Positions 1-8,423 of a stretch of DNA of 13,104 nt are shown here, piece after piece (within the stretch, counting starts at the first letter, position 1; each line of letters begins with the position of its first letter). Source of the DNA: a bacterium CG2_30_54_10 (GTDB lineage: Bacteria > Muiribacteriota > Ozemobacteria > Ozemobacterales > Ozemobacteraceae); assembly GCA_001872985.1 (NCBI GenBank), contig MNYA01000491.1, positions 1-13,104 of the forward strand, read 5' to 3'. Under the pieces are notes generated by a model that worked only from the letters and a program-made list of their open reading frames with translations, ran no database searches and was not told where the DNA came from. A program made the translations under genes and the position numbers.

Positions 1-370
1 AGTCAAGCAAATGCAGGCAACAAAAAACAAAACTGAATTTCTTCATCGGAATCCCTCCAGAAAATTTCTGTACGCGCTCATTGTAACTTTTTAGCATGCT
101 GATTTCACCTGGGATTTTCATGCGGGTGTAAAGTTTTTTTTCGTTGACGCCCTTTTCCATTCCAGTTAAACGTAGAAGGTAAGTAAAGGGAAAGGAGGGG
201 AGATAGGGAAACGGTTTCGGCGAGTGCCCTTTGAATAAGAGTTTATGAGAGCCGGTTTGGATTGCCCGACACCATTGGTAAGCCAAATCCGCTCCGAATA
301 GGCCGTATTGCTGGTTCAAGATGCATAATGGTGCGGCTGTTGCCAGGTGCAAACCATGAACCGGAATCAC
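1..370 (-). CDS. possible partial hypothetical protein, 5' end only, runs off the left edge
   Basis: A reverse-strand frame is open from a stop at 383-385 to the window edge. The longest start is a GTG at 368-370, with GAGG (reverse complement of 381-384) 10 bases upstream. In-frame ATGs lie at 158-160 and 44-46. The last has the best ribosome binding site of the three, GGAGG (complement of 54-58) with a 7-base spacer, and would begin a signal-peptide-like MKKFSFVFCC. Two readings are therefore possible: a 123-codon fragment, or a secreted protein starting at 46 with the upstream frame open by chance. The middle of the long frame is Pro/Phe-rich because it lies opposite a purine-rich stretch (177-215), which weakens the case for coding there. 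I recognise no family. A GTG start would leave only 44 bases to the divergent gene at 415, tight for two promoters. Confidence 0.35.
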   Translation of the reverse strand, partial: MIPVHGLHLATAAPLCILNQQYGLFGADLAYQWCRAIQTGSHKLLFKGHSPKPFPYLPSFPFTYLLRLTGMEKGVNEKKLYTRMKIPGEISMLKSYNERVQKFSGGIPMKKFSFVFCCLHLLD

Positions 371-414
371 ACGGGAACCCCCTCAAATAATTCTGGGCAG
401 GGAGTGGCTAAGGA

Positions 415-1197
415 ATGTTTCCCATGGGCAAAATGACAACGGCGCTAGCCTTGATTTTCCTTTTCTGCGGTTTCCCATCTTCGACCACCACAGTACAAGG
501 CTGCGATATGACGCATACCTGGAGCCCCATCCAGACTCGTGACAGCAGCAGCAACACACCCGATCTGGCCTTCCTGGAATTGGCGCTCAGAATACGCGAA
601 GCTCTTGCGTCCGAGAATTTGAGCCGGCAGGAAATCTTCGTCGAATGGCCCGACAGTTCTGGCGCTGATAGCCCGCCGCCGCTTCTCGACAAGGCGCCCG
701 ACGTCGCGACCATTCCCCGTGAAATTTTCACGCGACTTGCATCGGATGGAGTAGATGCAGCCCGGTTCTGGCGAAAGTCCTGTACCCCTGGCGGGGAAAT
801 CGGAATGCTATGCAAAGTCCTGCAAGAGTTCATCGGAGGGGTCTGGCGACCCGCGTTGTCTCTCCCTCAATCGAGGTGGTGCCTGCGCGTCTCGTGCCAG
901 CAACGGTACAGCCGTCTTGCGTGGAGCGAGGACATGCGGACCCGTGGTTTTTTCGGCCTTTCCCGCTTCGACCAAGCTTTGATGAGGGTTTGTCTCACAG
1001 ATCCCAAAGGGACCATCAGGCTGATCGAGGAGTTCCCTCTGAAGGGTTTTACCGAAGTCCATTTTGCAAGCGAAGCATCAGGCAGCATGCGAATGTTGGG
1101 AATTCTGGTACAGGCAGGCTTTCCCCCGTTTTTTCGCAAAGAGGAAACTATCCAGACATCTCCGGATCCATCTCTCAGGGGTGATAAAAAGAAATGA
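415..1197 (+). CDS. secreted Cys-containing protein of unknown function, first gene of the prepilin operon
   Basis: 260 residues. The N-terminus has one lysine followed by a hydrophobic stretch (residues 8-20), a likely signal sequence. A cysteine at residue 30 follows VQG, which is a poor lipobox, so lipoprotein status is unlikely but not excluded. Seven cysteines (18, 30, 123, 133, 156, 161, 193) include a close pair in a WCLRVSC segment, consistent with disulphides in the periplasm. I recognise no domain. The start is ambiguous: ATG 415 has GGGAG 10 bases upstream, while ATG 424 has AAGGA 9 bases upstream; both keep the signal sequence. The stop overlaps the start of the next gene in ATGA (1194-1197), so it belongs to the same transcript as the OmpH-like pair. 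Competing frames over 755-1184 look like shadows: the called frame reads through without interruption and meets the next gene exactly. Confidence 0.75.
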   Translation: MFPMGKMTTALALIFLFCGFPSSTTTVQGCDMTHTWSPIQTRDSSSNTPDLAFLELALRIREALASENLSRQEIFVEWPDSSGADSPPPLLDKAPDVATIPREIFTRLASDGVDAARFWRKSCTPGGEIGMLCKVLQEFIGGVWRPALSLPQSRWCLRVSCQQRYSRLAWSEDMRTRGFFGLSRFDQALMRVCLTDPKGTIRLIEEFPLKGFTEVHFASEASGSMRMLGILVQAGFPPFFRKEETIQTSPDPSLRGDKKK

Positions 1198-2015
1198 CCC
1201 GCTTCCGAATCCCTTTTTTTGTCCTGATGATGGCCTGCATCCTTGCGTATGCGCAACCCGCGGCGGCGCAGGAAAAATCGATGGTCGGCTATCTGGACCT
1301 TGGGCGCGTCTTGTCAATGCATCCGCTTGGGGCGCGATTCGCCCCTCAAACCCAGCGGTTCACAGGGACGGATTCCCAGCCTCCGGCAGATCTTGATCGG
1401 GCAATAAAAAACGCCAAGGAGTCGATCGAGTCCGAAACAAAAAGGTTGGCTAGCCTGAAAAGCCAATTGGAACAAGAGTTCAAGAAACCCGGGAAGGCCG
1501 GGAAAACCTCGTCTGACATCCAGCTTGCCTACTGGCAAAAACGCAAGAAAATTGAGGAGCGGCTTATCATTTCGCAAAGTCTTTTCACTGAATACAGCGA
1601 AATGAAAGAAATGGGACGGTCAACCTCTCAGGAGTCGATTGCTCCTGTTTTGGAACAAGTATTGAAGGACGTTCGGGATGCTATCGGGGAAACGGTGGCA
1701 CGCAGTGGAGTTCGGATTGTGATCGATGTTTCCGCGCTCAATCGCCGCCAGATTCAAAGCAGATTTTCTCCCGATATTGCCTCCGTCCAGGTGAACCCAA
1801 TAGATCAGATATGGAGAGACCCCAATGCCGGCAAAATCTCACCAGAAGCTTTGGAAAACTGGCTCGACAAGGCAGGGGAAGTCGTGGTTCGCCGGTTTCC
1901 CCAACTCGGCTGCCCGGTCCCGATAGGGGGGGTAGACCTGGAACCGCAGATGCTTCGGCTTTTGAACCCTGAATTATCGTCGGCCAGCGCTTTCAAAAAC
2001 AGGAGTCACCCATGA
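1194..2015 (+). CDS. OmpH/Skp-like periplasmic protein (first of two paralogues)
   Basis: 273 residues. A signal peptide (hydrophobic 6-20) ends in PAAA with likely cleavage after Ala25. The mature protein opens with a strand-like motif, VGYLDLGRVLSMHP (31-44), matching the start of the OmpH/Skp fold (consensus close to 'gyVDlqrvl'). A charged, coiled-coil-like helix covers about 66-98 and another about 109-140. The segment from about 150 to 179, ending VRIVIDVSAL, matches the family's closing helix and strand. OmpH/Skp proteins are periplasmic holdases for unfolded outer-membrane proteins and are usually about 160-180 residues. This one has an extra C-terminal tail with GGVDL at 245-249 that recurs in the next gene. 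The ATG overlaps the previous stop. The stop (2013-2015) overlaps the next ATG (2012), so translation is probably coupled. Family placement is by motif only; the chaperone role is inferred. Confidence 0.72.
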   Translation: MTRFRIPFFVLMMACILAYAQPAAAQEKSMVGYLDLGRVLSMHPLGARFAPQTQRFTGTDSQPPADLDRAIKNAKESIESETKRLASLKSQLEQEFKKPGKAGKTSSDIQLAYWQKRKKIEERLIISQSLFTEYSEMKEMGRSTSQESIAPVLEQVLKDVRDAIGETVARSGVRIVIDVSALNRRQIQSRFSPDIASVQVNPIDQIWRDPNAGKISPEALENWLDKAGEVVVRRFPQLGCPVPIGGVDLEPQMLRLLNPELSSASAFKNRSHP

Positions 2016-3097
2016 AGAATACCACGGATTTTCCCTCTCCGGTGCTGCATGCCATGGCCTCCGTTTTCGCAGCGATATTTTTGCTTGCCATTCCCGCCTT
2101 GTCTCAGGCGGCTCCGCCACTCACGCAGCCACCTGCACAATTTGCCCAGGTAGATCTTCGGCTGATTCTGATGCTTCACCCCACCATGATGAGATACGAT
2201 TTCGGTTTAAACCGTTTCATGCGCATTTCCCCATCGCAATCGGCCGCCATGAAAAGTGCCGAGGCAGAGGTTGAGCGAAGGCGTCCCGAGGTTGAGAAGG
2301 CAATAAAATCTCTCCAGGCTGAGCGCGATAAGGTTCTGCGAGAAATGAGTGCTGCGCGACTCACCGCATCGATTCGGGCAGCGCCGATATCCTCACTGCG
2401 GGAAAAAGCCCAGCTTTCAGTGTTCCAGGCGGCGGGAACCGAATCCAAAGCCATTGAAGTCAGAGGTTTCGACCCCCGCCTGGAGCCAAACGGTGTGGCA
2501 GGGGTTTCCGTAAGCGCTGAAAAAGCTGTCACCGATTATGGAAAACGACTCGCTGAGCTTGGCTCAAAAATCCAGTCCCAGTACGAACATCTGCAGGGCC
2601 CCCTCTACTACACAACCAACGAATCCCAAAAGATCTTTAACGACATCCTTGCCGAGGTCAAGGCCATCGTTGGTGAAACAGCCAGGCAACATGGAATTTC
2701 AACAGTCATGAACGCCTGTCCTATAATCTCCGGCGAACCCCATCAGATGGTCAATCCAGGGGCAACCGTTCCGTCAGGGGAAAGGTCGCGCTCTTTCGAC
2801 CAGCTGTTCGAAACGCTCATCAATTCAAAATTTGAGAAATTCGAACTCCCGCCGCTTCCTGACAATCCTCGCGTAATGGCTGGCATCGGCATGACCATCA
2901 CCGACCCATTGAGAGCATACTTGGCCAAATCCGGCTCAGTAGCCGCCCTCCAGGGGTCTCCCGAAGTCGGCCAGTTGTTCCTGTACGGTGGCCTTGATTT
3001 GACCGGACCTGCCGCACTCGCTCTCATGGCGAAATACAAATTCCCTCCGGGAATCCAGCAACTCGTATTGAGCGTCATCGCACGCAGAACGCTCTGA
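2012..3097 (+). CDS. OmpH/Skp-like periplasmic protein, larger paralogue
   Basis: 361 residues. The N-terminal signal sequence has its hydrophobic core at about 15-31, with cleavage near Ala33. The motif AQVDLRLILMLHP (45-57) parallels LDLGRVLSMHP in the preceding gene. Charged helical stretches at about 78-115 and 170-195 resemble Skp 'tentacle' helices. The closing family segment is at about 205-235 (ILAEVKAIVGETARQHGIS). After it comes a long tail of about 125 residues containing YGGLDLTGPAALAL (GGLDL at 326-330), equivalent to GGVDL near the end of the first paralogue. The two genes therefore look like an old tandem duplication sharing both OmpH core and tail motif. The start is supported by AGGAG 7 bases upstream and by the ATGA overlap. 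It probably acts in the periplasm on the products encoded downstream; that is inference. Confidence 0.72.
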   Translation: MKNTTDFPSPVLHAMASVFAAIFLLAIPALSQAAPPLTQPPAQFAQVDLRLILMLHPTMMRYDFGLNRFMRISPSQSAAMKSAEAEVERRRPEVEKAIKSLQAERDKVLREMSAARLTASIRAAPISSLREKAQLSVFQAAGTESKAIEVRGFDPRLEPNGVAGVSVSAEKAVTDYGKRLAELGSKIQSQYEHLQGPLYYTTNESQKIFNDILAEVKAIVGETARQHGISTVMNACPIISGEPHQMVNPGATVPSGERSRSFDQLFETLINSKFEKFELPPLPDNPRVMAGIGMTITDPLRAYLAKSGSVAALQGSPEVGQLFLYGGLDLTGPAALALMAKYKFPPGIQQLVLSVIARRTL

Positions 3098-3147
3098 CTT
3101 TGATTGATCCGATCCAATCGAATTGATTGCCCGCCCCTAGCGGCGAT

Positions 3148-3154
3148 GAGGAGG
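3148..3154 (+). promoter_or_regulatory. strong ribosome binding site that fixes the start of the giant secreted protein
   Basis: GAGGAGG lies 8 bases before the ATG at 3163. It excludes an in-frame TTG at 3127, which would add 12 non-signal-like residues (MPAPSGDEEENH) ahead of a clear signal peptide. It is the best Shine-Dalgarno match in the operon, suggesting high or independent translation of this gene. Confidence 0.8.
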
Positions 3155-3162
3155 AAAATCAC

Positions 3163-6100
3163 ATGAACTACAGTCAGCGATACTTCCGACTACTGGTTAT
3201 CTTGCTTCTCCTGGCAGGTTTGAGCAACCTCAGTCCCTCGTGGGCCGACCTGGACCCATATTACAGGCAAAACGGTGACGCTTATCTTCTCATAGGAGAA
3301 AACCCGACCGTAGGCTTGCAAAACGTGCGAGGAGTCTACGCCCTCAACAATCTTTCGACGAATGCCCCCCAATTCCTTTACGATCCTCAGGATTCGTATG
3401 GGATTTCAGCCTCGCTGGTATATTTAGGACCCAGCCTTTTCAGCAAAGACCTGTACACTTTCTCGGGTGCTGACACTGGATTGGTCGATGTAACAACCCC
3501 CCTGGAACGAGAATGCCGGACTACCTCACAGTTGACTGAGAGACACCACGGTGTTACCGGCAATCTTTCGGGTGGAATCCATCGAATACCCGAATCGATT
3601 GCCGCCGGCCAGCAGATTTCGGTCGCAGCCTATGGGTATTCTTGGCAAACCTTTCCTGGCGGTTACGGTTATTCGAAAGACACCGATGGGAATGGAATGA
3701 CAGACACCTTCTATTTTTACCCGATGGTATTCCAACGCGCGGGAGGGCCGATCTCGTTCGGTTCCTATTATGTCGGAGATCCAACTTATTGCGCGCCGTG
3801 CAATATCCCGCTGACCGCCATTTCAGGACGGCCAGGCTGGTTTTACGTCAATCCGAACACTTGGTATCATCCCATCGAGAAGCTCGTAAACAACACCGGT
3901 CGGCCAATGACCTGTCGTGAAGCAGTCAAGGCCAAATTTCGCGACCTGTCGATAACTAAATTCAACGTAAACAGTCTCATCGGGCCGACGACCCTTTATC
4001 CGGTGGCGAGCGTGAAATTGTGGGAGGAGAGAACAGTCACAAGGCTGGCCGAGTGCGGCGACCCATGCGCCCCTGGAACCGTTCCGTATACCGCTTCCGG
4101 CACTCCGGCTCCCTACCTCGGCACGGTCATGTCCGGATTCGGCCGGTCGTATCTTTATTCAAGAATTCCAAGCGCAACAACCTTCCTGCTGACCGCCAAG
4201 AATTCCGACGGAACCTCCATCACAGTTCCTGCAAACAATATGAGGGGTGATAAGAACCTTGCAGCGAACAACTACCTGACCACGCGTTTCATCGGCGCAT
4301 CCGCGCGATCCATAACAGAAGATTACGTGTATTTTCTCGGGAATGAGACAATCGGAGACTGGCTGGCCACGACGTCCTTCACTCCTCCGAACCCGTTGAA
4401 TGTGGTGGATTGCGCTGTTTCCGACCAATGGTGGCTCAATGGAGGGATCGTTTATTCTTACGACAAGGCAAACGGGCAAGTCTACCAGTTTGTCCGAAAT
4501 GAAGCTTCGAATTCGTCTTCTTTCAGCCCGATCGCGGTGGGTTCCGAATATGACTCGATTTCGACGGACGGTTTTGGAAACCTCTATCTTTTGAGGACGG
4601 TTCGCGAACCGACAGCCATTGCCAACATCGGGCTATCCGAACTCATTATCGCATCAACAACCTGGGGCGCCCCCCCTCCAGCACCGCCGGCTTCCAGGTA
4701 TGGCGCAGCCTATTATCGTCAGAAAATTTTCAAGGGTGTCACCAAGCGGGATTATTACGGTGGTGGAATGACGACACTCGTGTCAAAGGTTCCGATTGGC
4801 GAAGACTATTTTTGCAGAACGATCGAATATCCGAACTGGACATCTGCGTCCAATCTATCCGACACGACCAAGTGGGTTTTTTTAGGCGCCCTGAGCCGTT
4901 CTTCGACTCCGGTCACCGATCAGGTGTATTGCGAACTTGCTGTCGTCAACGTCAACACACCACCTGAGAAAACAGGAAATGAAAACGGTATGACCGACAT
5001 TGACGGTCCTTTTGTATTGAATGGGACAGCCCTTGTACCTGCAATCACGCCATTCAGTGAAGCAAGTCCTCTCTTCTTTCAGGTCGAAAACTTCCCGTTG
5101 CTCGATTCTAACGGTGTTAACACGAGAGCCACCGGGCTCGAAGATATCAATGGAAATGGGTTCACTGGGGGGTTTACTTCAGCTCTCGCCTCGATCAGTT
5201 ACCACTGGGTTATCGAACAAATCAATGACCGCTATGGCATTCCGGCTACCAACCCGGTCAAGATTTTCGACCGCACGGATCCCACGTATAACACTGTCGG
5301 TCTGAGTTTCACAGCAGGAAAATACAATGTCTGGGTTCAAACTAAGTTCGCCTTTTATGATTACGACCTGCTGACCCCGGGAAGCACTCCTGCCAGCCGT
5401 TCTGAGATCCTCAGCCCGACCAAGACCGCGTTCGGAACGACTTCCGATTCACCATTCAGTTATCTGAGTACATCCGGCTGGGCAAAGTATGAGGTCGAGA
5501 TTGCATCGGCATCCATTGCGTCATTTCCGGGCGGCGCCGGCGTAGTAATGAGTGGGAGGTGGGACAGCACGACCTTCACTTATGCGCCAACCACGACCGA
5601 TCCTTCGGGAGTCCCTACGTACATCATCGAAGAAGGGGCGACCTGGTCGTTCAGACTGCGAGACAGCTTGGCCAATACGGGGGCTAACGATCGCCTCGCG
5701 GCGATTGAAAGTGATGATCCACCGGTTCCCAACGATCCGAGAGCTGAAGATCTTCATTGGACGGCTCCTCCAACATTCAAGTGGACCGCCCGACTCGAGC
5801 ATCCAACAACGCATGCCGGTATCTTAATAAGCGCTGACATCTATCCAGCAGATCCGATGTCTCAAAGCATCGAAATTCCTCTGCCTCTGGTAAACCGCTT
5901 CCTTACAATACCATCGGACCCCGTCTCATATATTCTCGAAGTCGATGCCACAAGATTCTATGAATACAAAACCTTCGTAATCACCGGTCAGGTGCAAACG
6001 GGCACCGACCCGGTCACGGGCGCTCCTATCTTTACCGCCCAGTGGGGCCCAACCACCCTGAGGCCTTTCATCCAGGTCAAGGCACAAGCCAATGTCGTCG

Positions 6101-7374
6101 TCCTGGACAAGACACCGCCGGCCATGACCCTGCTGGAACCATACGCTCAGAGTTCCGTGCCTGCCATGGGGTTGATCGCCCGAACAACCGGACCTGCTGA
6201 TGAAAAGACAATTCTGTGGGGAACCACCGGAGATTCAATTCTTTCACCCGAAGGGAAGTCGAATCCTACTACGCTTCAATTCATCGTTGCTGACAACAAT
6301 CCATTCGGAAATCTTTCCCAGACGAACTCGTTCGTTGACACCCACTCAGGGTTGAGCTGTAAACACAATGTCAGCAAGCGTTCCGGAAGTTTCATCTACC
6401 AGACAGCTACCGGAACAAGTCTTTCCCCAATCGTCCTGTGGGCCGACGTGTCCGCCCCCGCCCAGTATCGTGACGACAATGGCCATGGTGGAAACTTCAA
6501 TTTCGGGGAGCTGGCCCTGCCTAGCACGCTCCTTTCACAGACCAGTCCGTCCGTGATTTATACCTCGACTACATTCAGTTATCTTTCCTACGCAATGGCG
6601 CTGAGCAACCTTGGACACTTTTCCAGGGATGCGTTTCTTGGCAACGCATGGTCGGGTAAGCTTCCGCTCAATTACGCAAATAGTTTCCCTGGTTACGCAA
6701 ATCTGACCTACGGCGCCTACTTCACGGACTCAAGTGGAAACACAATGGTTGGAAGTTGGACATCCGCCGGGATAATAGTGGTGCGTGACAACAAGCGCCC
6801 CAATGCGGCAATTCAGGCTACCGATGAAAAGAGCCTGTCGCCCCGTCTCGTGCCATACTTGAGTGGTTCATTCACTAGTGGATACGATCGGGCAAAAGCT
6901 GAAAGTTATTTCACTTCCAAGGACTACACACAAGTTAATGAGTTAGATCCATGGGGAAATAGCAGTATACCCACATTCTTCGAAGTCAACTGGCCCTGGC
7001 GCCCGTCTGGCTCAGCCATGTTCTCGTTCCATAGTGCAATTGATGTCGGGTACGAGCAGGATATCCCGATCATGTTCCAATCTTTCTTGAGCGACAATGT
7101 TACTGCCAGCCCTACCAAGACCTGGTCGATCAGCGGCGGCCAATTCACAAGCCCACTGACGATCGGCTTGAACCCCTGGAGATATCTGTTCACGCAGGCG
7201 GCAACGTACAGCATGAATCTGACCGTAAATGACACGGCACGTGGTTGGCCTTCCAATCCGACCGATCCCTACAATTCAGCTCTTCCGCAACCAAACACCA
7301 GAAATCTTAATCTTGACATCCCGATCTACGCGACACGCCTGGATTTGCGTGTGATCGAAAAACAGATGAGATAA
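3163..7374 (+). CDS. giant secreted multidomain protein, Ig/PKD-like, putative pilus-associated surface protein
   Basis: 1403 residues. The signal peptide has hydrophobic core 10-20 and likely cleavage after Ala28 (SWA|D). Residues about 416-480 look propeller-like, with STDGFGNLYLL resembling an NHL-type repeat. Around 677-736, SISYHWVIEQ and GKYNVWVQTKF fit a PKD/Ig-like strand pattern, and 1319-1355 (TKTWSISGG, TYSMNLTV) looks like another. Linker-like motifs VVLDKTPPA (about 978-987) and VVRDNKRPN (about 1205) resemble those that open Ig-like modules. Asp/Asn-Gly loops resembling calcium sites occur near 173 (DTDGNGMTD), 605 (NENGMTDIDG) and 662 (DINGNGFTG). No catalytic motif, sortase signal, transmembrane anchor or autotransporter barrel is visible. 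The position directly before PilV-, PilX- and PilW-like genes is where minor-pilin operons often carry PilY1, so an adhesin or tip role is plausible. I see no convincing PilY1 homology. Confidence 0.8.
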   Translation: MNYSQRYFRLLVILLLLAGLSNLSPSWADLDPYYRQNGDAYLLIGENPTVGLQNVRGVYALNNLSTNAPQFLYDPQDSYGISASLVYLGPSLFSKDLYTFSGADTGLVDVTTPLERECRTTSQLTERHHGVTGNLSGGIHRIPESIAAGQQISVAAYGYSWQTFPGGYGYSKDTDGNGMTDTFYFYPMVFQRAGGPISFGSYYVGDPTYCAPCNIPLTAISGRPGWFYVNPNTWYHPIEKLVNNTGRPMTCREAVKAKFRDLSITKFNVNSLIGPTTLYPVASVKLWEERTVTRLAECGDPCAPGTVPYTASGTPAPYLGTVMSGFGRSYLYSRIPSATTFLLTAKNSDGTSITVPANNMRGDKNLAANNYLTTRFIGASARSITEDYVYFLGNETIGDWLATTSFTPPNPLNVVDCAVSDQWWLNGGIVYSYDKANGQVYQFVRNEASNSSSFSPIAVGSEYDSISTDGFGNLYLLRTVREPTAIANIGLSELIIASTTWGAPPPAPPASRYGAAYYRQKIFKGVTKRDYYGGGMTTLVSKVPIGEDYFCRTIEYPNWTSASNLSDTTKWVFLGALSRSSTPVTDQVYCELAVVNVNTPPEKTGNENGMTDIDGPFVLNGTALVPAITPFSEASPLFFQVENFPLLDSNGVNTRATGLEDINGNGFTGGFTSALASISYHWVIEQINDRYGIPATNPVKIFDRTDPTYNTVGLSFTAGKYNVWVQTKFAFYDYDLLTPGSTPASRSEILSPTKTAFGTTSDSPFSYLSTSGWAKYEVEIASASIASFPGGAGVVMSGRWDSTTFTYAPTTTDPSGVPTYIIEEGATWSFRLRDSLANTGANDRLAAIESDDPPVPNDPRAEDLHWTAPPTFKWTARLEHPTTHAGILISADIYPADPMSQSIEIPLPLVNRFLTIPSDPVSYILEVDATRFYEYKTFVITGQVQTGTDPVTGAPIFTAQWGPTTLRPFIQVKAQANVVVLDKTPPAMTLLEPYAQSSVPAMGLIARTTGPADEKTILWGTTGDSILSPEGKSNPTTLQFIVADNNPFGNLSQTNSFVDTHSGLSCKHNVSKRSGSFIYQTATGTSLSPIVLWADVSAPAQYRDDNGHGGNFNFGELALPSTLLSQTSPSVIYTSTTFSYLSYAMALSNLGHFSRDAFLGNAWSGKLPLNYANSFPGYANLTYGAYFTDSSGNTMVGSWTSAGIIVVRDNKRPNAAIQATDEKSLSPRLVPYLSGSFTSGYDRAKAESYFTSKDYTQVNELDPWGNSSIPTFFEVNWPWRPSGSAMFSFHSAIDVGYEQDIPIMFQSFLSDNVTASPTKTWSISGGQFTSPLTIGLNPWRYLFTQAATYSMNLTVNDTARGWPSNPTDPYNSALPQPNTRNLNLDIPIYATRLDLRVIEKQMR

Positions 7375-7375
7375 A

Positions 7376-7924
7376 ATGCCGCTCATAAAAAATCATGGAA
7401 CTTCACTGGTGGAGGTCATCCTGGCGACCGGAATCATGGCTTTCGCAATGATTCCGATCGCCGGAATGATGGGCTATGGAATCAAAGGGAACCAGAAGGA
7501 CTTCAGGGCAGTTCAGGCCATCCAGCTCGCAGAGGCAAGGTTGAATCAGGTCATGGCGATTGATTTTCAAATGATCCCCGACGGGGATGACATAACCGAT
7601 GATATTTCCTCCGGATCGCAAGTTGTCGTCCCTCTCGGGCCGGAAACCATCGGGCAAGCGGGTTATGAAGTCCACCTCGAAAGTTCCCTCGTAGACAGTT
7701 CTTTCGATTTCTACTGGGTGGATCTCAATCCCTCCCTCCCTAATCCCCCTTACGTGGCAACCGATCCGGCCACCTGGGTATTCATAAGAGACCCCACGGC
7801 AAAGACCCTGGCCGGAAGCGATCGGCGCCTACGGAGGTTGAAAATTACCGTAGCGTGGAAGGAACCAACAAACCAGGATCGAAAAATCGAGTTGTTGAGT
7901 TACAAAGCTGACTTGAGTGATTAA
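7376..7924 (+). CDS. prepilin-like protein, PilV/GspI type
   Basis: 182 residues. A short leader ends in Gly8, followed by TSLVEVILATGIMAFAMIP. This is the class III signal of type IV prepilins, with the conserved Glu at +5 of the mature protein (Glu13). The prepilin peptidase PilD would cut after Gly8 and methylate the new N-terminus. The hydrophobic helix (9-30) would anchor the subunit in the inner membrane before assembly. The 'SLVEVILA' start and QLAEARLNQVMA helix resemble the minor pilins PilV/GspI, which initiate pilus or pseudopilus assembly. The start lies one base after the stop of the giant protein (TAA 7372-7374, ATG 7376), and the 3' end overlaps the longest version of the next frame. 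The assignment to PilV rather than GspI is not certain. Confidence 0.82.
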   Translation: MPLIKNHGTSLVEVILATGIMAFAMIPIAGMMGYGIKGNQKDFRAVQAIQLAEARLNQVMAIDFQMIPDGDDITDDISSGSQVVVPLGPETIGQAGYEVHLESSLVDSSFDFYWVDLNPSLPNPPYVATDPATWVFIRDPTAKTLAGSDRRLRRLKITVAWKEPTNQDRKIELLSYKADLSD

Positions 7925-7928
7925 AACA

Positions 7929-8423
7929 ATGGCCGGACAACGTAAAGGAATGGCGCTGGTAATTGTACTTGTCCTCTGCACGGGTTTACTGTCTCTCGGG
8001 CTCTGGTTCATTGGAAGTTTTCGACAACGAGTGTCAATTAATCCGCTTGTTCTGGAACGGGTTCAGGTTGATTTTTTCGCACAGGGTATTCTCCAGGCGG
8101 CGATGTTGAAATTCAAAAAAATACCATACGGGTTTTACTATGCTTATATCGCAAGGGGAACAAGCCCGGATTATCTGAACACCTACCTCAGCCGGATTGT
8201 CGGCTCTCGTGACGCGCCCCTTCTGACCGGAACATCGAATGGTGACATCAAATCCCTTACAGGCCAGGATATTACCGTTAACTACCAGACAGACGTCGAA
8301 ATGGTTTATAACCGGGTTTACAATCAGGACGGGATAGTGATACAGGTGAGAGTGCAGACTCCGAACCACACGCGCACGGTTTCCCATACTATCGACGTCA
8401 CCCGGCTACGGGTTTCACCATGA
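7929..8423 (+). CDS. PilX/GspK-like minor prepilin without Glu+5
   Basis: 164 residues from ATG 7929. A GTG at 7917, inside the previous gene, would add four residues. The N-terminus MAGQRKGMALVIVLVLC fits a prepilin peptidase site after Gly7 followed by a hydrophobic helix of about 20 residues. Position +5 is Ile, not Glu, as is usual for GspK and common for PilX-type subunits, which cap the fibre tip and do not need Glu5 pairing with a preceding subunit. Its place between PilV- and PilW-like genes agrees. The globular part (residues about 40-164) has no recognised motif. It is much shorter than typical GspK (over 300 residues), so PilX-like is the better label. The stop overlaps the next start in ATGA (8420-8423). 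Confidence 0.75.
   Translation: MAGQRKGMALVIVLVLCTGLLSLGLWFIGSFRQRVSINPLVLERVQVDFFAQGILQAAMLKFKKIPYGFYYAYIARGTSPDYLNTYLSRIVGSRDAPLLTGTSNGDIKSLTGQDITVNYQTDVEMVYNRVYNQDGIVIQVRVQTPNHTRTVSHTIDVTRLRVSP

Noticed and set aside
755..1184. Overlapping plus-strand frames inside the first gene, considered as signs of a frameshift
   Set aside because: The 415-1197 frame is continuous, has a signal sequence and meets the next gene in an exact ATGA overlap; the other frames have no such support.
3102..3119. Small hairpin GATTG/CAATC in the 65-base gap before the giant gene
   Set aside because: Only five pairs with an 8-base loop and no T tract; not enough for a terminator or attenuator.
3127..3162. TTG start 12 codons upstream of the giant protein
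   Set aside because: The ATG at 3163 has GAGGAGG at ideal spacing and begins a clear signal peptide; the extra residues are acidic and would spoil it.
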